Positions 30,183 to 39,582 of a stretch of DNA of 64,000 nucleotides are shown here, one piece after another (position 1 is the first letter of the stretch; each line of letters starts with the position of its first letter). Origin of the DNA: Trebonia sp963795335 (GTDB lineage Bacteria; Actinomycetota; Actinomycetes; Streptosporangiales; Streptosporangiaceae). Position numbers and translations under genes: made by a program. A model generated the notes under the pieces. The model did no database searches and was not told where the DNA came from. It saw nothing but the letters and a program-made list of their open reading frames with translations. Location of the stretch: NCBI GenBank assembly GCA_963795335.1, contig CAWCHI010000006.1, positions 248,001-312,000 on the forward strand. The letters are read 5' to 3'.

Positions 30183-31790
30183 ATGTCGATCCAGACACCC
30201 ATGGGCGGGCCGCTGCCCGGCCTGCCCGATCCCGGCGAGCACCGTCAACTTGGTCTCAACTCCGGGTTTGCTCACGGGGATGGCGCCGACGCGCTGCCGC
30301 CCGGCCCGGCCCTGGCCGCACTGACGGGCCAGGCCCTCTCCCAGGCTGACCTGCTGTCGGATGACGAGCTCATCGGGGTCCTGCACGCGGCCCGGCGGCT
30401 GGCGAACCTGGCCGACTACCAGCTCACCGTAGTGATCGCGACGTTCACCAGCCGGCGTCGGGCCCAGCTGGCCGCCTCCATCGCGGCCGGGCAGCCCACC
30501 GGGTGCCGGGACGGGGGGTTCCCGGGGGCCGAGCTGGCCATGGAGCTGATGGAGACGCCGTACCAGGTCGGACTGCTGACCGACACCGCGGTCGAGCTGA
30601 CGACCCGGCTTCCCCGGACCCTGGCCGGGATGGCCAGCGGGCAGATCGATCTCGGCCGGGCGATGGCGATCGCCGCCTCCACCGCCAGCTTGCCCGACGA
30701 TGACGCCGCCCGCGCCGACGAGATCCTGGCCGCGGCCGCGCCAGGCAAGCGCCCGGACCAGCTGGCGCGCAAAGCATCCGCCCTGGAGATGAAACTCAAC
30801 CCGGAAGCGGTCCGGGCCCGCAAGGAGCGGGCTCGTCAGCTCGACCAGCGGGTCGAGGCGCGCCGCGAAGCCTCCGGCAACGCGTCTTTGTCCGGGCGTG
30901 AACTGGCCGTGACTGACGTCATGGCGTCGAACGCCTACATCGACTCCGTCGCGCGCAGGCTGGCGAACGCCGGGGTGGAGGGCACCCTGCCGCGGCTGCG
31001 GGCGCTGACGCTGATCGACCTCACCCAGGGTCGTGACCCCCTTCGGCGCCTCATGCCTCGCACAACCGCCCCCGGAATGCGTCCTGGCCCACCAGCACAA
31101 TCCACCCCGGGAACGGCCCCGCTGCCCGCGGTCATCAACCTGATCGTCCCAGCCAGCACCTTGCTCGGCGCTGGCAACGCGCCCGCCTTCGCCGCCGGCT
31201 GGGACCTGCTGGACGGCGACGACACCCGCGCCGTGGTCCGCGCGGCCTCCCGGAATCCGGCCACTCGCTGGTGTGTCACCGTCACCGCTCCTGACGGCAC
31301 CGCCGTCGCCCACGGCTGCGCGGTAGGCCAGCATCCCTGGCCCGTAGACCGTCCCGGCACAACAGACGGGCCGCCGGGGAACGGCCCTCCCCCACGTGAC
31401 CCCGGCCCGTCCTACGGCCAGCAGCTTCACGAGCTGCTGAGTCGCCTCGGCATCGAACCCCGCGGCATCGCGCGGCGCTCCTGCGAGCACGTCGACGCCG
31501 AGAACCGCTACGTCCCCAGCCGGAGACTGCGGCACCTGATCCGCGCCCGCTCCCGGACATGCTCCGCCCCTGCGTGCGGCAAGCAGGCGGTCCACTGCGA
31601 CCTCGACCACACCGACCCGTACCCGCGGGGTCTCACCTGCCAGTGCAACCTGACCCCCAAGTGCCGTCGGCACCACCGGGTCAAGCAGGCACCCGGTTGG
31701 ACTGTCAGCCAGCCCAACCCCGACACCGCCGTCTGGACCACCCCGTCCGGCCGCACCCACGTCACCCGCGCCAGTGTCTACGACACGTAG
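30183..31790 (+). CDS. DUF222 and HNH endonuclease domain protein
   Basis: 535 residues. The N-terminal half (LSDDELIGVLHAARRLANLADYQLT...) is the DUF222 helical domain; the C-terminus has an HNH nuclease: CSAPACGKQAVHCDLDHT, DPYPRGLTCQCNLTPKCRRH, HRVKQAPGW. These proteins are present in many copies in actinobacterial genomes, often in REP13E12-like families in mycobacteria. Mobile or repair role suspected; no proven function. Tail-to-tail with polA. Confidence 0.88.
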   Translation: MSIQTPMGGPLPGLPDPGEHRQLGLNSGFAHGDGADALPPGPALAALTGQALSQADLLSDDELIGVLHAARRLANLADYQLTVVIATFTSRRRAQLAASIAAGQPTGCRDGGFPGAELAMELMETPYQVGLLTDTAVELTTRLPRTLAGMASGQIDLGRAMAIAASTASLPDDDAARADEILAAAAPGKRPDQLARKASALEMKLNPEAVRARKERARQLDQRVEARREASGNASLSGRELAVTDVMASNAYIDSVARRLANAGVEGTLPRLRALTLIDLTQGRDPLRRLMPRTTAPGMRPGPPAQSTPGTAPLPAVINLIVPASTLLGAGNAPAFAAGWDLLDGDDTRAVVRAASRNPATRWCVTVTAPDGTAVAHGCAVGQHPWPVDRPGTTDGPPGNGPPPRDPGPSYGQQLHELLSRLGIEPRGIARRSCEHVDAENRYVPSRRLRHLIRARSRTCSAPACGKQAVHCDLDHTDPYPRGLTCQCNLTPKCRRHHRVKQAPGWTVSQPNPDTAVWTTPSGRTHVTRASVYDT

Positions 31791-31818
31791 CTGGCGCTGC
31801 TCGGCGCCAGCCTCAGCG

Positions 31819-34575
31819 CTAGTGGCCGGCCTCGGCCCAGCTGCGGCCGGTGCCGGTGGAGACCTCGAGCGGGACCCGGAGCTCGGCGGCGCCGCCCATC
31901 TCGCGCTTCACCAGGCCGGTCAGCGCCTCCAGCTCCCCCGGGGCGACCTCGAAGATCAGCTCGTCGTGCACCTGCAGCAGCATCCGCGACTTCAGCCCGG
32001 CCTTCGCCAGCGCGGCGGAAACCCGCAGCATCGCCACCTTGATGACGTCGGCCGCCGATCCCTGGATCGGCGCGTTGAGCGCCATCCGCTCGGCCATCTC
32101 CCGCCGCTGCCGGTTGTCGGAGTTCAAGTCGGGCAGGTAGCGGCGGCGTCCCATGATCGTCTCGGTGTAGCCGTCGACCCGGGCCTGGGCGACGATCGAC
32201 TGGAGGTAGTCGCGGACCCCGCCGAACTCCTTGAAGTAGTCGTCCATCAGCGCGCGCGCCTCCTCGACGGAGATGCGCAGCTGCCCGGACAGGCCGAACG
32301 CGGACAGGCCGTAGGCCAGGCCGTAGTTCATCGCCTTGATCTTGGCCCGCTGCTCCGGGTTCACGTCGGCCGGGTCGATCCCGAACACCCGTGAGGCGGT
32401 CGCGGCGTGGAAGTCGTGCCCGGACGCGAACGCCGCCATCAGCGCGTCGTCACCGGACAGGTCGGCCATGATGCGCAGCTCGATCTGCGAGTAGTCAGCC
32501 GTCAGCAGCGTCTCGTAGCCCGCCCCGACGATGAACCCCTCGCGGATCCGGCGGCCGGTCTCCGACCTGATCGGGATGTTCTGCAGGTTCGGGTCGGTCG
32601 ACGACAGCCGCCCGGTCGCGGCGATCATCTGGTTGAACGTGGTGTGGATGCGGCCCTGGGCGTCCGCCATCGGGATCAGCGAGTCCACGATCGACTTGAG
32701 CTTGGCCACGTCCCGGTGCTGCAGCAGGTTCCCGAGCAACTGCTGTGCCTGCGGGTCGTCGGTGTTGGCCAGCAGCGTGGTCAGGGCCTCGGAGTCGGTC
32801 GTCCAGCCCGTCTTGATCCGCTTGGTCTTCGGCAGCCCCATCTTGTTGAACAGCACGTCCTGGAGCTGCTTGGGCGAGCCGAGGTTGAATTCGAGGCCGA
32901 CCGCCTCGAAGGCGGCCTGCTCCGTCCGCTTCACCTCGTCGTAGAAGGTGGCCGACATCTGCGCAAAGTGGTCGGTGTCGGCCGCGATGCCGGTCCGCTC
33001 CATCGTCGCCAGCACGCCGACCAGCGGCAGCTCGATCTCGTGCAGCAGCCGGGTCGCGCCCCGCTTGTCGAGGTCCTCGTCAAGCGCGTCCGCCAGGTCG
33101 AGGGTGGCCGCCGCCCGCCGGACCAGGGCCAGCGCCGCCTCCTCCTCGCCCGACCCGTCCAGCGTCAGCTGCACATCGTCCCCGGCGGGGGCCCCCAGCT
33201 CCTTGCCCAGGTAGCGCAGCGCCAGGTCGGACAAGTCGAAGGTGCGCTGGCCGGGCAGCGCGAGGTAGGCCGCCAGGGCGGTATCCGACGTGACGCCGCG
33301 CAGAACGAGGGCATGCGCCGCCAGCGCGTGCGACGGGCCCTTGGCGTCGTGCAGTGCCTTCGGGCGGTGCTCGGACGCCAGCCAGTCGCCCAGGGCGCGC
33401 TCGTCGTCGGGGGTCAGCGCGGTCGGGTCCATGTAGGCGCCCGCCCCGTCCGGGGTCGCGATCGCGATGCCGGTGACGTTGCCGGTCCCGCGGGCCCAGG
33501 TGCCGGACACGGCCAGCCCCGCCCGTTCCTTCGACTCATGCTCGGCCAGCCAGGAGGCGACCTCGTCGGGGCCGAGGACGGTGGCGTCGACCTCGAACCC
33601 GCCGATCTCCTGCCCGGCCTGGGCGGCCGCCTGGATGCCCTCCTCGGCCCCGGGCAGGCCGCCCGGGAACGTCTGGTAGAGCCGGTCGCGCAGCACCCGG
33701 AACTGCAGGGTGTCGAACAGCTGGTGGATCTTCTCCCGGTCCCAGACCGCCGGCTTGAGGTCGGCCGGGGTCGCGCCCACGACCGACTGCGGCAGGTCGC
33801 GGATCAGCGCGGTCAGCTCGCGGTTGTTGAGCACGCTGCCGAGGTGCTCGCGCAGCGCGTCGCCCGCCTTGCCCTTGACCTCGCCGACCCGGTCGACCAG
33901 CTCCGCCAGCGAGCCGAACTCGTTGATCCACTTGGTCGCGGTCTTCTCCCCCACGCCGGGGATGGACGGCAGGTTGTCGCTCGGGTCGCCGCGGAGCGCC
34001 GCGAAGTCGGGGTACTGGGCCGGGGTGAGCCCGTACTTCTCGTGCAGGGTGGCCGGATCGTAGCGGCGCATGTCGGAGACGCCGCGGCTGTTGTAGAGGA
34101 CCGTCACGTGGTCGCTGATCAGCTGGAAGGTGTCCCGGTCGCCGGTCACGATCAGCACGTCGTCGCCCTCGGCCTCGGCCTGCGCGGCGAGGGTGGCGAT
34201 GATGTCGTCGGCCTCGTAGCCGGGGGCCGACAGGTGCTTGATGCCGAGCGCGTCCAGCACCTCGAAGATCAGGCTGATCTGACCGCGGAACTCGTCCGGG
34301 GCCTTGCTCCGGCCCGCCTTGTACTCGACGTACTTCTCGTGCCGGAAGGTGGGCTCGCTGCGGTCGAACGCCACCGCCACCCGGGTCGGCTTCTCGTCCC
34401 GCAGCACGTTGATGAGCATCGCGGTGAAGCCGTAGACCGCGTTGGTGGGCAGCCCCGTCGTGGTGGCGAAGTTCTCCACCGGGAGCGCGAACCATGCGCG
34501 GTAGGCCAGCGAGTGGCCGTCGAGCAGCAGCAGCCTGTCGTTCACCCTTCCGATCCTATGGCCGCCGGCGGACAT
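31819..34575 (-). CDS. polA: DNA polymerase I
   Basis: About 918 residues from ATG 34575; GTG 34545 is an alternative start. The 5'-3' exonuclease domain (LLLLDGHSLAYRAWFALP, VTGDRDTFQLI, GDPSDNLPSIPGVGEKTA) and the family A polymerase domain (LLTADYSQIELRIMA, RAKIKAMNYGLAYGLSAFG, LLQVHDELIFE) are complete. The middle exonuclease-like domain lacks the D-x-E metal ligands (GLAVSGTWARG), so proofreading is probably absent, as in other actinobacteria. Confidence 0.95.
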   Translation of the reverse strand: MSAGGHRIGRVNDRLLLLDGHSLAYRAWFALPVENFATTTGLPTNAVYGFTAMLINVLRDEKPTRVAVAFDRSEPTFRHEKYVEYKAGRSKAPDEFRGQISLIFEVLDALGIKHLSAPGYEADDIIATLAAQAEAEGDDVLIVTGDRDTFQLISDHVTVLYNSRGVSDMRRYDPATLHEKYGLTPAQYPDFAALRGDPSDNLPSIPGVGEKTATKWINEFGSLAELVDRVGEVKGKAGDALREHLGSVLNNRELTALIRDLPQSVVGATPADLKPAVWDREKIHQLFDTLQFRVLRDRLYQTFPGGLPGAEEGIQAAAQAGQEIGGFEVDATVLGPDEVASWLAEHESKERAGLAVSGTWARGTGNVTGIAIATPDGAGAYMDPTALTPDDERALGDWLASEHRPKALHDAKGPSHALAAHALVLRGVTSDTALAAYLALPGQRTFDLSDLALRYLGKELGAPAGDDVQLTLDGSGEEEAALALVRRAAATLDLADALDEDLDKRGATRLLHEIELPLVGVLATMERTGIAADTDHFAQMSATFYDEVKRTEQAAFEAVGLEFNLGSPKQLQDVLFNKMGLPKTKRIKTGWTTDSEALTTLLANTDDPQAQQLLGNLLQHRDVAKLKSIVDSLIPMADAQGRIHTTFNQMIAATGRLSSTDPNLQNIPIRSETGRRIREGFIVGAGYETLLTADYSQIELRIMADLSGDDALMAAFASGHDFHAATASRVFGIDPADVNPEQRAKIKAMNYGLAYGLSAFGLSGQLRISVEEARALMDDYFKEFGGVRDYLQSIVAQARVDGYTETIMGRRRYLPDLNSDNRQRREMAERMALNAPIQGSAADVIKVAMLRVSAALAKAGLKSRMLLQVHDELIFEVAPGELEALTGLVKREMGGAAELRVPLEVSTGTGRSWAEAGH

Positions 34576-35103
34576 TCGGCGGCGTCGCGGTGGCTTTGGC
34601 CCGGGCGCCGGGGGACGCGCCGCCGCCGGACCTCGCCCACGCGAGGACCAGGGCATACACCGTCAGAAGGGGCCAGATCGGTACGTCTCACCGGGTGCAC
34701 TTGCGTGGCTGCGGGCGCTGTCCGCCTGACGACGGCCGCGACACGCCGACGCTATGAGATTGTTATCTATGGCCGTTGGTCACGGTCCGCTGCCGAAACG
34801 CCTGGTCGGGGAGGCACACCCCGGCGTGAGGGGGTTTTCACACCCCGGGAATTGCCCTGTTGGCAGCCGCTATGCCCAGGCGGAGCTGGCATATTGGGTT
34901 CGATTGGCGGCGAAAGGTGACGATCCCTGGTGAACGCACCGGAATCACCAGGCGACTGCCGTCGGTCCAGCAGGCCAACTTCACTTTGCCGTGGGAACAC
35001 GATGTCGCTAACGTAACGACAGCGGGCCCGGGGGTCCAAGTAGAGAACGTGTCAGCCCGGGGAAGGCGGACACGGTACCAACGGGTCCCCGGGTCCCTCT
35101 TCC
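34576..35103. other. gene-free region between the ANTAR regulator and polA
   Basis: 528 bp holding the polA leader and the 3' end of the regulator transcript. I see two copies of acaccccgg near 34818 and 34840 but no convincing gene, tRNA or terminator. Confidence 0.4.
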
Positions 35104-35739
35104 CTACTCGGCGGTGGTGTCGCCCGCCTCGGCTGGGGTGCCGGCCGGCTTGCCGCTGGCGCTGAGCGTCCCCTCGATGACGGCCTCGGCCACCTTGCGC
35201 ATGGTCAGGCGGCGGTCCATCGACGTCTTCTGAATCCAACGGAACGCCTGCGGCTCGGTCAGGCCGTGCTCGCTCTGCAGCAGTCCCTTGGCCCGGTCGA
35301 GCAGCTTGCGCACCTCGAGCCGGTCCTTCAGGGTGTTGACCTCATCGTCGAGGGCCTTGATCTCGGTGTAGCGGCTGACCGCCATCTCGATCGCGGGCAC
35401 CAGGTCCGCCTTCGTGAACGGCTTCACAAGGTAGGCCATAGCTCCGGCGTCGCGCGCCCTCTCGACCAGCTCCCGCTGCGAGAACGCAGTCAGGATCACC
35501 ACCGGGGCGATCCGGTCGGCCGCGATCTGCTCGGCGGCGGTGATGCCGTCGAGGATCGGCATCTTCACGTCGAAGATGGCGAGGTCGGGCTTCAGGGCGG
35601 TGACCTTCTCCACCGCGGCCTCGCCGTCGGCCGCCTCGGCTACCACCGAGTAGCCTTCCTCTTCGAGCATTTCCTTGAGGTCCAGGCGGATCAGCGCCTC
35701 ATCCTCCGCAATAACGACTCGCAACGCATTCTGGCTCAC
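35104..35739 (-). CDS. pdtaR: ANTAR-domain response regulator
   Basis: 211 residues. Receiver domain with acidic pocket (VVIAEDEALIRLDL), phospho-Asp in LAIFDVKMPILDG and Lys in YLVKPF, followed by an ANTAR RNA-binding domain (RKLLDRAKGLLQSEHGLTEPQAFRWIQK). Such regulators (PdtaR of mycobacteria, SCO2013 type) act as transcription antiterminators, activated by the PdtaS kinase. Its place between polA and tRNA-Leu is typical. The C-terminus is an acidic tail. Confidence 0.93.
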   Translation of the reverse strand: MSQNALRVVIAEDEALIRLDLKEMLEEEGYSVVAEAADGEAAVEKVTALKPDLAIFDVKMPILDGITAAEQIAADRIAPVVILTAFSQRELVERARDAGAMAYLVKPFTKADLVPAIEMAVSRYTEIKALDDEVNTLKDRLEVRKLLDRAKGLLQSEHGLTEPQAFRWIQKTSMDRRLTMRKVAEAVIEGTLSASGKPAGTPAEAGDTTAE

Positions 35740-35800
35740 CTCTAGAGAGTACCGGGAGGCTGTAGGCTGGTGTCCAACAGGCTTGGTCAGCCTGGCGCCA

Positions 35801-35883
35801 GCCGGGATGGAGGAACGGCAGACTCGGACGCCTCAAAAGCGTCTGCCCGAAAGGGCGTGCGGGTTCGAATCCCGCTCCCGGCA
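35801..35883 (+). tRNA. tRNA-Leu(CAA), normal class II
   Basis: Acceptor GCCGGGA/TCCCGGC, anticodon arm GACGC-CTCAAAA-GCGTC, long variable arm TGCCCGAAAGGGCGT, T arm GCGGG-TTCGAAT-CCCGC, A73. A textbook leucine tRNA, in contrast to the short-variable-loop CAA gene in the array. Confidence 0.95.
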
Positions 35884-35956
35884 CCTGACCTGGGCCTCTG
35901 CGCCTCCGCTATGGTTGTCGCGCGCTCCCGATTGTGCACCTAAATGCCGGCGCCCG

Positions 35957-35980
35957 ATTGTCGGTGATGTAGCCGACAAT
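35957..35980. promoter_or_regulatory. inverted repeat upstream of the LAGLIDADG gene
   Basis: attgtcgg-tgatgtag-ccgacaat, 8-bp arms, ending 6 bp before the start codon. The word cccgattgt occurs here and again about 30 bp upstream. Could be an operator or a translation-blocking hairpin. Confidence 0.45.
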
Positions 35981-35986
35981 GCGTTT

Positions 35987-36748
35987 ATGTACCCCCAAGC
36001 GACCGTGGACCGGGCCCGCGCACTCTCCGGGCAGGGCCTCACCGACCGCGAGGTAGCCAGGATCACTGGCACCTCAATCGCCGCCGTCCGGAAATGGCGC
36101 ACCGGCCGGCGTCGCGCACCGGATAGCCGCCTACGGCAGCCTTCTTGCCCTCGGTGCTACGGCAGTCCGCTCAACGACGCCGCGTACGCCTACCTCCTCG
36201 GCCTGTATTTAGGCGACGGGCACCTGACACGACACCGGCGCGGCGTGTTCGCGCTGTCGGTGTTCTGCGCCGACGCCTGGCCCGGCCTGATCCTGGCCGC
36301 CGAGCAAGCCATCACGGACGTGGTCCCGTCCTCCGGCGTCTTCCGGGTTCAGCGCACCGGCATGAACGAGGTGAAGAGTTATTCCAAGCACTGGCCGTGC
36401 CTGTTCCCGCAGCACGGGCCGGGCATGAAGCACGACCGGAAGATCGAGCTGGCCGACTGGCAGCAGGTGATCGTCGCCCGCTACCCCGGCGACTTCGTCC
36501 GGGGCCTGATCCACTCCGACGGCTGCCGGGGCATGAACCGGGTCCGCCGCATGCTGGCCGACGGCGAGCGCTGGTACGAATACCCGCGGTACTTCTTCAG
36601 CAACAAGTCGACCGACATTCTCGAACTCTGCGGGACCGCCCTGGACCAGCTCGGGGTGGCCTGGCGGTACGCCCGGTGGGACATGATCTCGGTCGCGAAA
36701 CGGGACGCGGTCGCCCGGCTGGACGAGTTCGTCGGGCCAAAGTACTAG
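35987..36748 (+). CDS. LAGLIDADG homing endonuclease, free-standing
   Basis: 253 residues. After an N-terminal helix-turn-helix (LTDREVARITGTSIAAVRKWR) come two LAGLIDADG helices: YAYLLGLYLGDGHL (about residue 68) and FVRGLIHSDGCRG (about 170), each ending in the catalytic acidic residue. SNKSTDILELCGTALDQLG also fits the family. It begins 103 bp after tRNA-Leu(CAA) on the same strand, with no intron or intein. Probably a mobile nuclease gene. Confidence 0.82.
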   Translation: MYPQATVDRARALSGQGLTDREVARITGTSIAAVRKWRTGRRRAPDSRLRQPSCPRCYGSPLNDAAYAYLLGLYLGDGHLTRHRRGVFALSVFCADAWPGLILAAEQAITDVVPSSGVFRVQRTGMNEVKSYSKHWPCLFPQHGPGMKHDRKIELADWQQVIVARYPGDFVRGLIHSDGCRGMNRVRRMLADGERWYEYPRYFFSNKSTDILELCGTALDQLGVAWRYARWDMISVAKRDAVARLDEFVGPKY

Positions 36749-36772
36749 GCGCCGCCGCGCCGGGCGGCAGGA

Positions 36773-37177
36773 TTACGGCACGGCTCGCATCTTGTTGTTG
36801 CGCGCGTCGTGGGTGAGCTCGGCCAGGCCGAGGGCTTCCAGCAGTGGCGGGAGGTACATGCCGAACCGGCCCCGGTAGCCCTTGCGCAGGCCGTACCAGC
36901 CGCCGACCGGATTGCCGGGGGACCTCCCCCAGGCCTCGACGGTCCCGTCGGCCGCCGCCTTGTTTTCGTCGGCCGCGCCGAGCGGCACCCAGTCGCCCTG
37001 GTCTTTCAGCCAGGCGTGCAGGTCGTCAATGGCCCGCAGCTGGTACTTGAGCGTGGTCGACCCGACCTGGCAGACCAGGGCCGGCGGATCGGCGTCCTCG
37101 TCCCGGTACATGGTGTAGGACGACGTTCCGGGTGGGGTGCTGAGCTGCCACGGGTCGTCTTTGGCGCCGGCGGTCAT
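36773..37177 (-). CDS. uncharacterised conserved protein (DUF6855-like)
   Basis: 134 residues, third gene of an ArsR-SRPBCC operon. The start ATG overlaps the stop of the SRPBCC gene by one base (TGATG). Segments YTMYRDEDADPPALVCQVGS, LRAIDDLHAWLKDQGDW and GGWYGLRKGYRGRFGMYLPP suggest a compact globular protein of a type seen in actinobacterial operons. Function unknown. Confidence 0.75.
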   Translation of the reverse strand: MTAGAKDDPWQLSTPPGTSSYTMYRDEDADPPALVCQVGSTTLKYQLRAIDDLHAWLKDQGDWVPLGAADENKAAADGTVEAWGRSPGNPVGGWYGLRKGYRGRFGMYLPPLLEALGLAELTHDARNNKMRAVP

Positions 37178-37635
37178 CAGGATCTCCTCGTATTGGTCGT
37201 TGCGGTCGCTGCCTGGTAGTGCGGGAGCAGGGACTCCCAGCCCGCCCGGTTCTGCTCGCGCCACTGGCCGGCGGCGCGGCCGAGCCGTTCCCAGCCGCGG
37301 TGCTCGATCTCGATCCGGGTGCGGCCGGCGTCCAGAGCGAGGAAGCGGATCTCGACCTCGGTCGCGTCCGTGCGGTCGCGCCGCAGGTGCCAGAGGTAGG
37401 CCAGCCGGTCCGGTGGGTCCCACGCCGTCACCTCGCCCCAGTCGTGCTCGGTCCCGTCGGGGGTGCGCTCGTAAATCCGGCCGCCGACGCCGTCGTCCAT
37501 CACCACGGTCAGGCCGGCCTGCCCGGAGACCGTGTGATCGGCGGGCCACCAGGTGGCGATCCCCGCGGTCCAGACGGCGAAGGCGTGGTGGGCCGGGCAC
37601 TCCACGTCGAACGAAATCCGCAGCGGCTCGGTCAT
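37177..37635 (-). CDS. SRPBCC/AHSA1-family protein
   Basis: 152 residues from ATG 37635, preceded by CAGGAG. The fold is START-like: ISFDVECPAHHAFAVWT, WWPADHTVSGQ, GEVTAWDPPDRLAYLWHLRR and RIEIEHRGWERLG are typical AHSA1 blocks. The start overlaps the ArsR stop by four bases. Such ArsR-linked SRPBCC genes are common; ligand unknown. Confidence 0.85.
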   Translation of the reverse strand: MTEPLRISFDVECPAHHAFAVWTAGIATWWPADHTVSGQAGLTVVMDDGVGGRIYERTPDGTEHDWGEVTAWDPPDRLAYLWHLRRDRTDATEVEIRFLALDAGRTRIEIEHRGWERLGRAAGQWREQNRAGWESLLPHYQAATATTNTRRS

Positions 37636-38003
37636 GCTCCTGGCCTCTCCCTCACGCGCGGGTTCTCGCTGGCGGACCCGGTGTTCTCGGCGAGCAGCCG
37701 GAACCGCCCGGCCGCCTCGCCCCACACCTGCTGAAGGTACTCGCGGACCGCCTCGATCCCCTGCTCCTGCAGGTGATAGATCCGGCGCGTCCCTTCCGGC
37801 CGCTCCGCCACCATCCCCGCGTCCTTCAGCAGGCGCAGGTGGCGCGAGACGGCGGGCCGGCTGATGGCCATCGCGTCGGCGATCTCCCGGACCGGCTTGC
37901 CGCCGTCGCTGAGGATGCGCAGGATCTCCCGGCGGTTAGCGTCGCCCAGGGCCTCGAAGCCGCGTCCTTCGGCCGGGTTCCCGGCGGCCGCCTCAGCCCG
38001 CAT
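37632..38003 (-). CDS. ArsR-family transcriptional regulator
   Basis: 123 residues with a winged helix: FEALGDANRREILRILSDG, VREIADAMAISRPAVSRHLRLL, and DAGMVAERPEGTRRIYHL. No metal-binding Cys cluster, so it is the non-metal type that typically autoregulates an AHSA1 operon. A palindrome just upstream (38026-38043) is its likely operator. Confidence 0.9.
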   Translation of the reverse strand: MRAEAAAGNPAEGRGFEALGDANRREILRILSDGGKPVREIADAMAISRPAVSRHLRLLKDAGMVAERPEGTRRIYHLQEQGIEAVREYLQQVWGEAAGRFRLLAENTGSASENPRVRERPGA

Positions 38004-38025
38004 GGCCCGTCCTCCCCGGGTCGAT

Positions 38026-38043
38026 GGTAACTTATCAGTTACC
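38026..38043. promoter_or_regulatory. palindromic operator of the ArsR operon
   Basis: Perfect inverted repeat ggtaact-tatc-agttacc, 23 bp upstream of the regulator start. A related half (gggttacc-ggtaagc) follows at 38053-38067. Confidence 0.6.
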
Positions 38044-38080
38044 GTAACATACGGGTTACCGGTAAGCGGCGATAACCGCG

Positions 38081-39493
38081 CTAGTCGCGGGCGATGGTGA
38101 TCCGGGTCCAGGCGCCGAGGTGAATGCGGTCGCCCGGGCGCAGCGGGACGGAGTCGCCGGAGGGAACGTCGCGGCCGTTGACGGTGATGCCGTTCTCGGT
38201 GCCGAGGTCGACGACGGCCCAGCCGCCGTCGGGCACCGGGACCAGCTTGGCGTGCAGCCGGTGCACGCCGGGGTCGCGGCCGATGAGGTCGATCTCCGGC
38301 TCGATGCCGGCCGACGCGCTGCGGCGGCCGATGCGGACCTCGCGGCCAGCCAGCGGAATGCGGCGCTCGGGCAGGTCGCCGGGGAAGACGATCGTGCCTG
38401 CGTCCTGCTCGTCGGCGGCGTACACGCGTTCGTAGTAGGCGCGGTCCGTGCTCACCACCGCCGCCCAGGTGACGGGGAGGGCGGACCGGGGATCCGGGCC
38501 GGGCATGACCTGGGTGGGCGCCAGCTGCGCCGGTCCGGGCGAGGCGGGGGCGCCAGGGGTGAACGGGGTCTGCGGCTGCGTCGGCGTGCGGACGGTGCCC
38601 CCGGCCGGCCGGGACGGGTCGTACGACTCCAGGCCGAGCGCCTCGCGGAAGTCGTCGGCGAACTCACCGCAGCTGGAGTAGCGGTCGGCGGGCGACTTGG
38701 CCAGCGCCCGGGCGAGCACGTCGTTCACCGCGGGCGGCAGCCCCCAGATGCCCGAGATCAGCGGCGGCGGCTGCTCGTTCAGGTGCGCGTACAGCACCGA
38801 CCAGGCCGAGTCGCGGGGGAACGGCACCGCCGCGCTCAGGGCCTCGTAGGCGACGCAGGCGAGCGAGTACTGGTCGGCCCGGCCGTCGACCGGCTGACCG
38901 TTGATCTGCTCGGGGGCGGAGTAGTCGGGGGTTCCGAGGAACTGGCCGGCCACGGTCAGCGTGCCCGCCGACATCATCGCCCGGGCGATGCCGAAGTCGG
39001 TCAGGTAGGGGTGCTCGGGACCGCCGCGGCGCGCGTCGACCAGGATGTTGCCCGGCTTGACGTCCCGGTGGACCAGGCCGGCCGCGTGCGCCGCGTCCAG
39101 CGCCGAGGCGACCGGGGAGATGAACGCCGCCGCCCGCCGGGGCGGGAGCGCCCCGCTGGCGCGCAAGATGCCCGCCAGGGTATCGCCGGGCACGAAGCGC
39201 ATCGCGATGTACTGCATGCCGTCGGCCTCGCCGGCCGCGTAGACCGGGATGATGTGCGGGTGGTCGACCGCGGCGACGGCGCGGGCCTCGCGCACGAACC
39301 GGGTGCGCAGCGACTCGTCCCCGGCGAGCAGCTTGAGCGCCACCACCCGGCCCAGCCGCTCGTCGCGGGCCAGGTACACGGCCGCCATGCCGCCCACGCC
39401 GACGAGCCGCTCGAGCACGTACCCGGCCACGCGGGAGCCCGGCGCGAGCCCGGTCAGCGGGCCGCCGGCCTGTGCGCGGGGATCCCCGGCCAC
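38081..39493 (-). CDS. Ser/Thr protein kinase with C-terminal FHA domain
   Basis: 470 residues. N-terminal Hanks kinase: VGVGGMAAVYLARDERLGRVVALK (Gly loop and Lys), HRDVKPGNILVD catalytic loop, DFGIA, APEQ. Then a Pro-rich linker and a FHA domain near 380-460 (VRIGRRSASAGIEPEIDL, VHRLHAKL, ENGITVNGRDV). No transmembrane segment, so cytosolic. It shares its ~100-residue C-terminus (WAAVVSTDRAYYERV onward) with the zinc-ribbon FHA protein at 42323. First member of the signalling cluster. Confidence 0.9.
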   Translation of the reverse strand: MAGDPRAQAGGPLTGLAPGSRVAGYVLERLVGVGGMAAVYLARDERLGRVVALKLLAGDESLRTRFVREARAVAAVDHPHIIPVYAAGEADGMQYIAMRFVPGDTLAGILRASGALPPRRAAAFISPVASALDAAHAAGLVHRDVKPGNILVDARRGGPEHPYLTDFGIARAMMSAGTLTVAGQFLGTPDYSAPEQINGQPVDGRADQYSLACVAYEALSAAVPFPRDSAWSVLYAHLNEQPPPLISGIWGLPPAVNDVLARALAKSPADRYSSCGEFADDFREALGLESYDPSRPAGGTVRTPTQPQTPFTPGAPASPGPAQLAPTQVMPGPDPRSALPVTWAAVVSTDRAYYERVYAADEQDAGTIVFPGDLPERRIPLAGREVRIGRRSASAGIEPEIDLIGRDPGVHRLHAKLVPVPDGGWAVVDLGTENGITVNGRDVPSGDSVPLRPGDRIHLGAWTRITIARD

Positions 39494-39582
39494 CGTCCCT
39501 CCTCGGGCAGATACGTCGCTGGCGTTCGTCTTCCAATTGTGCTGGTTAGCGGCGGGCCATGTACGCGGCCCGCCGCAGGAGC

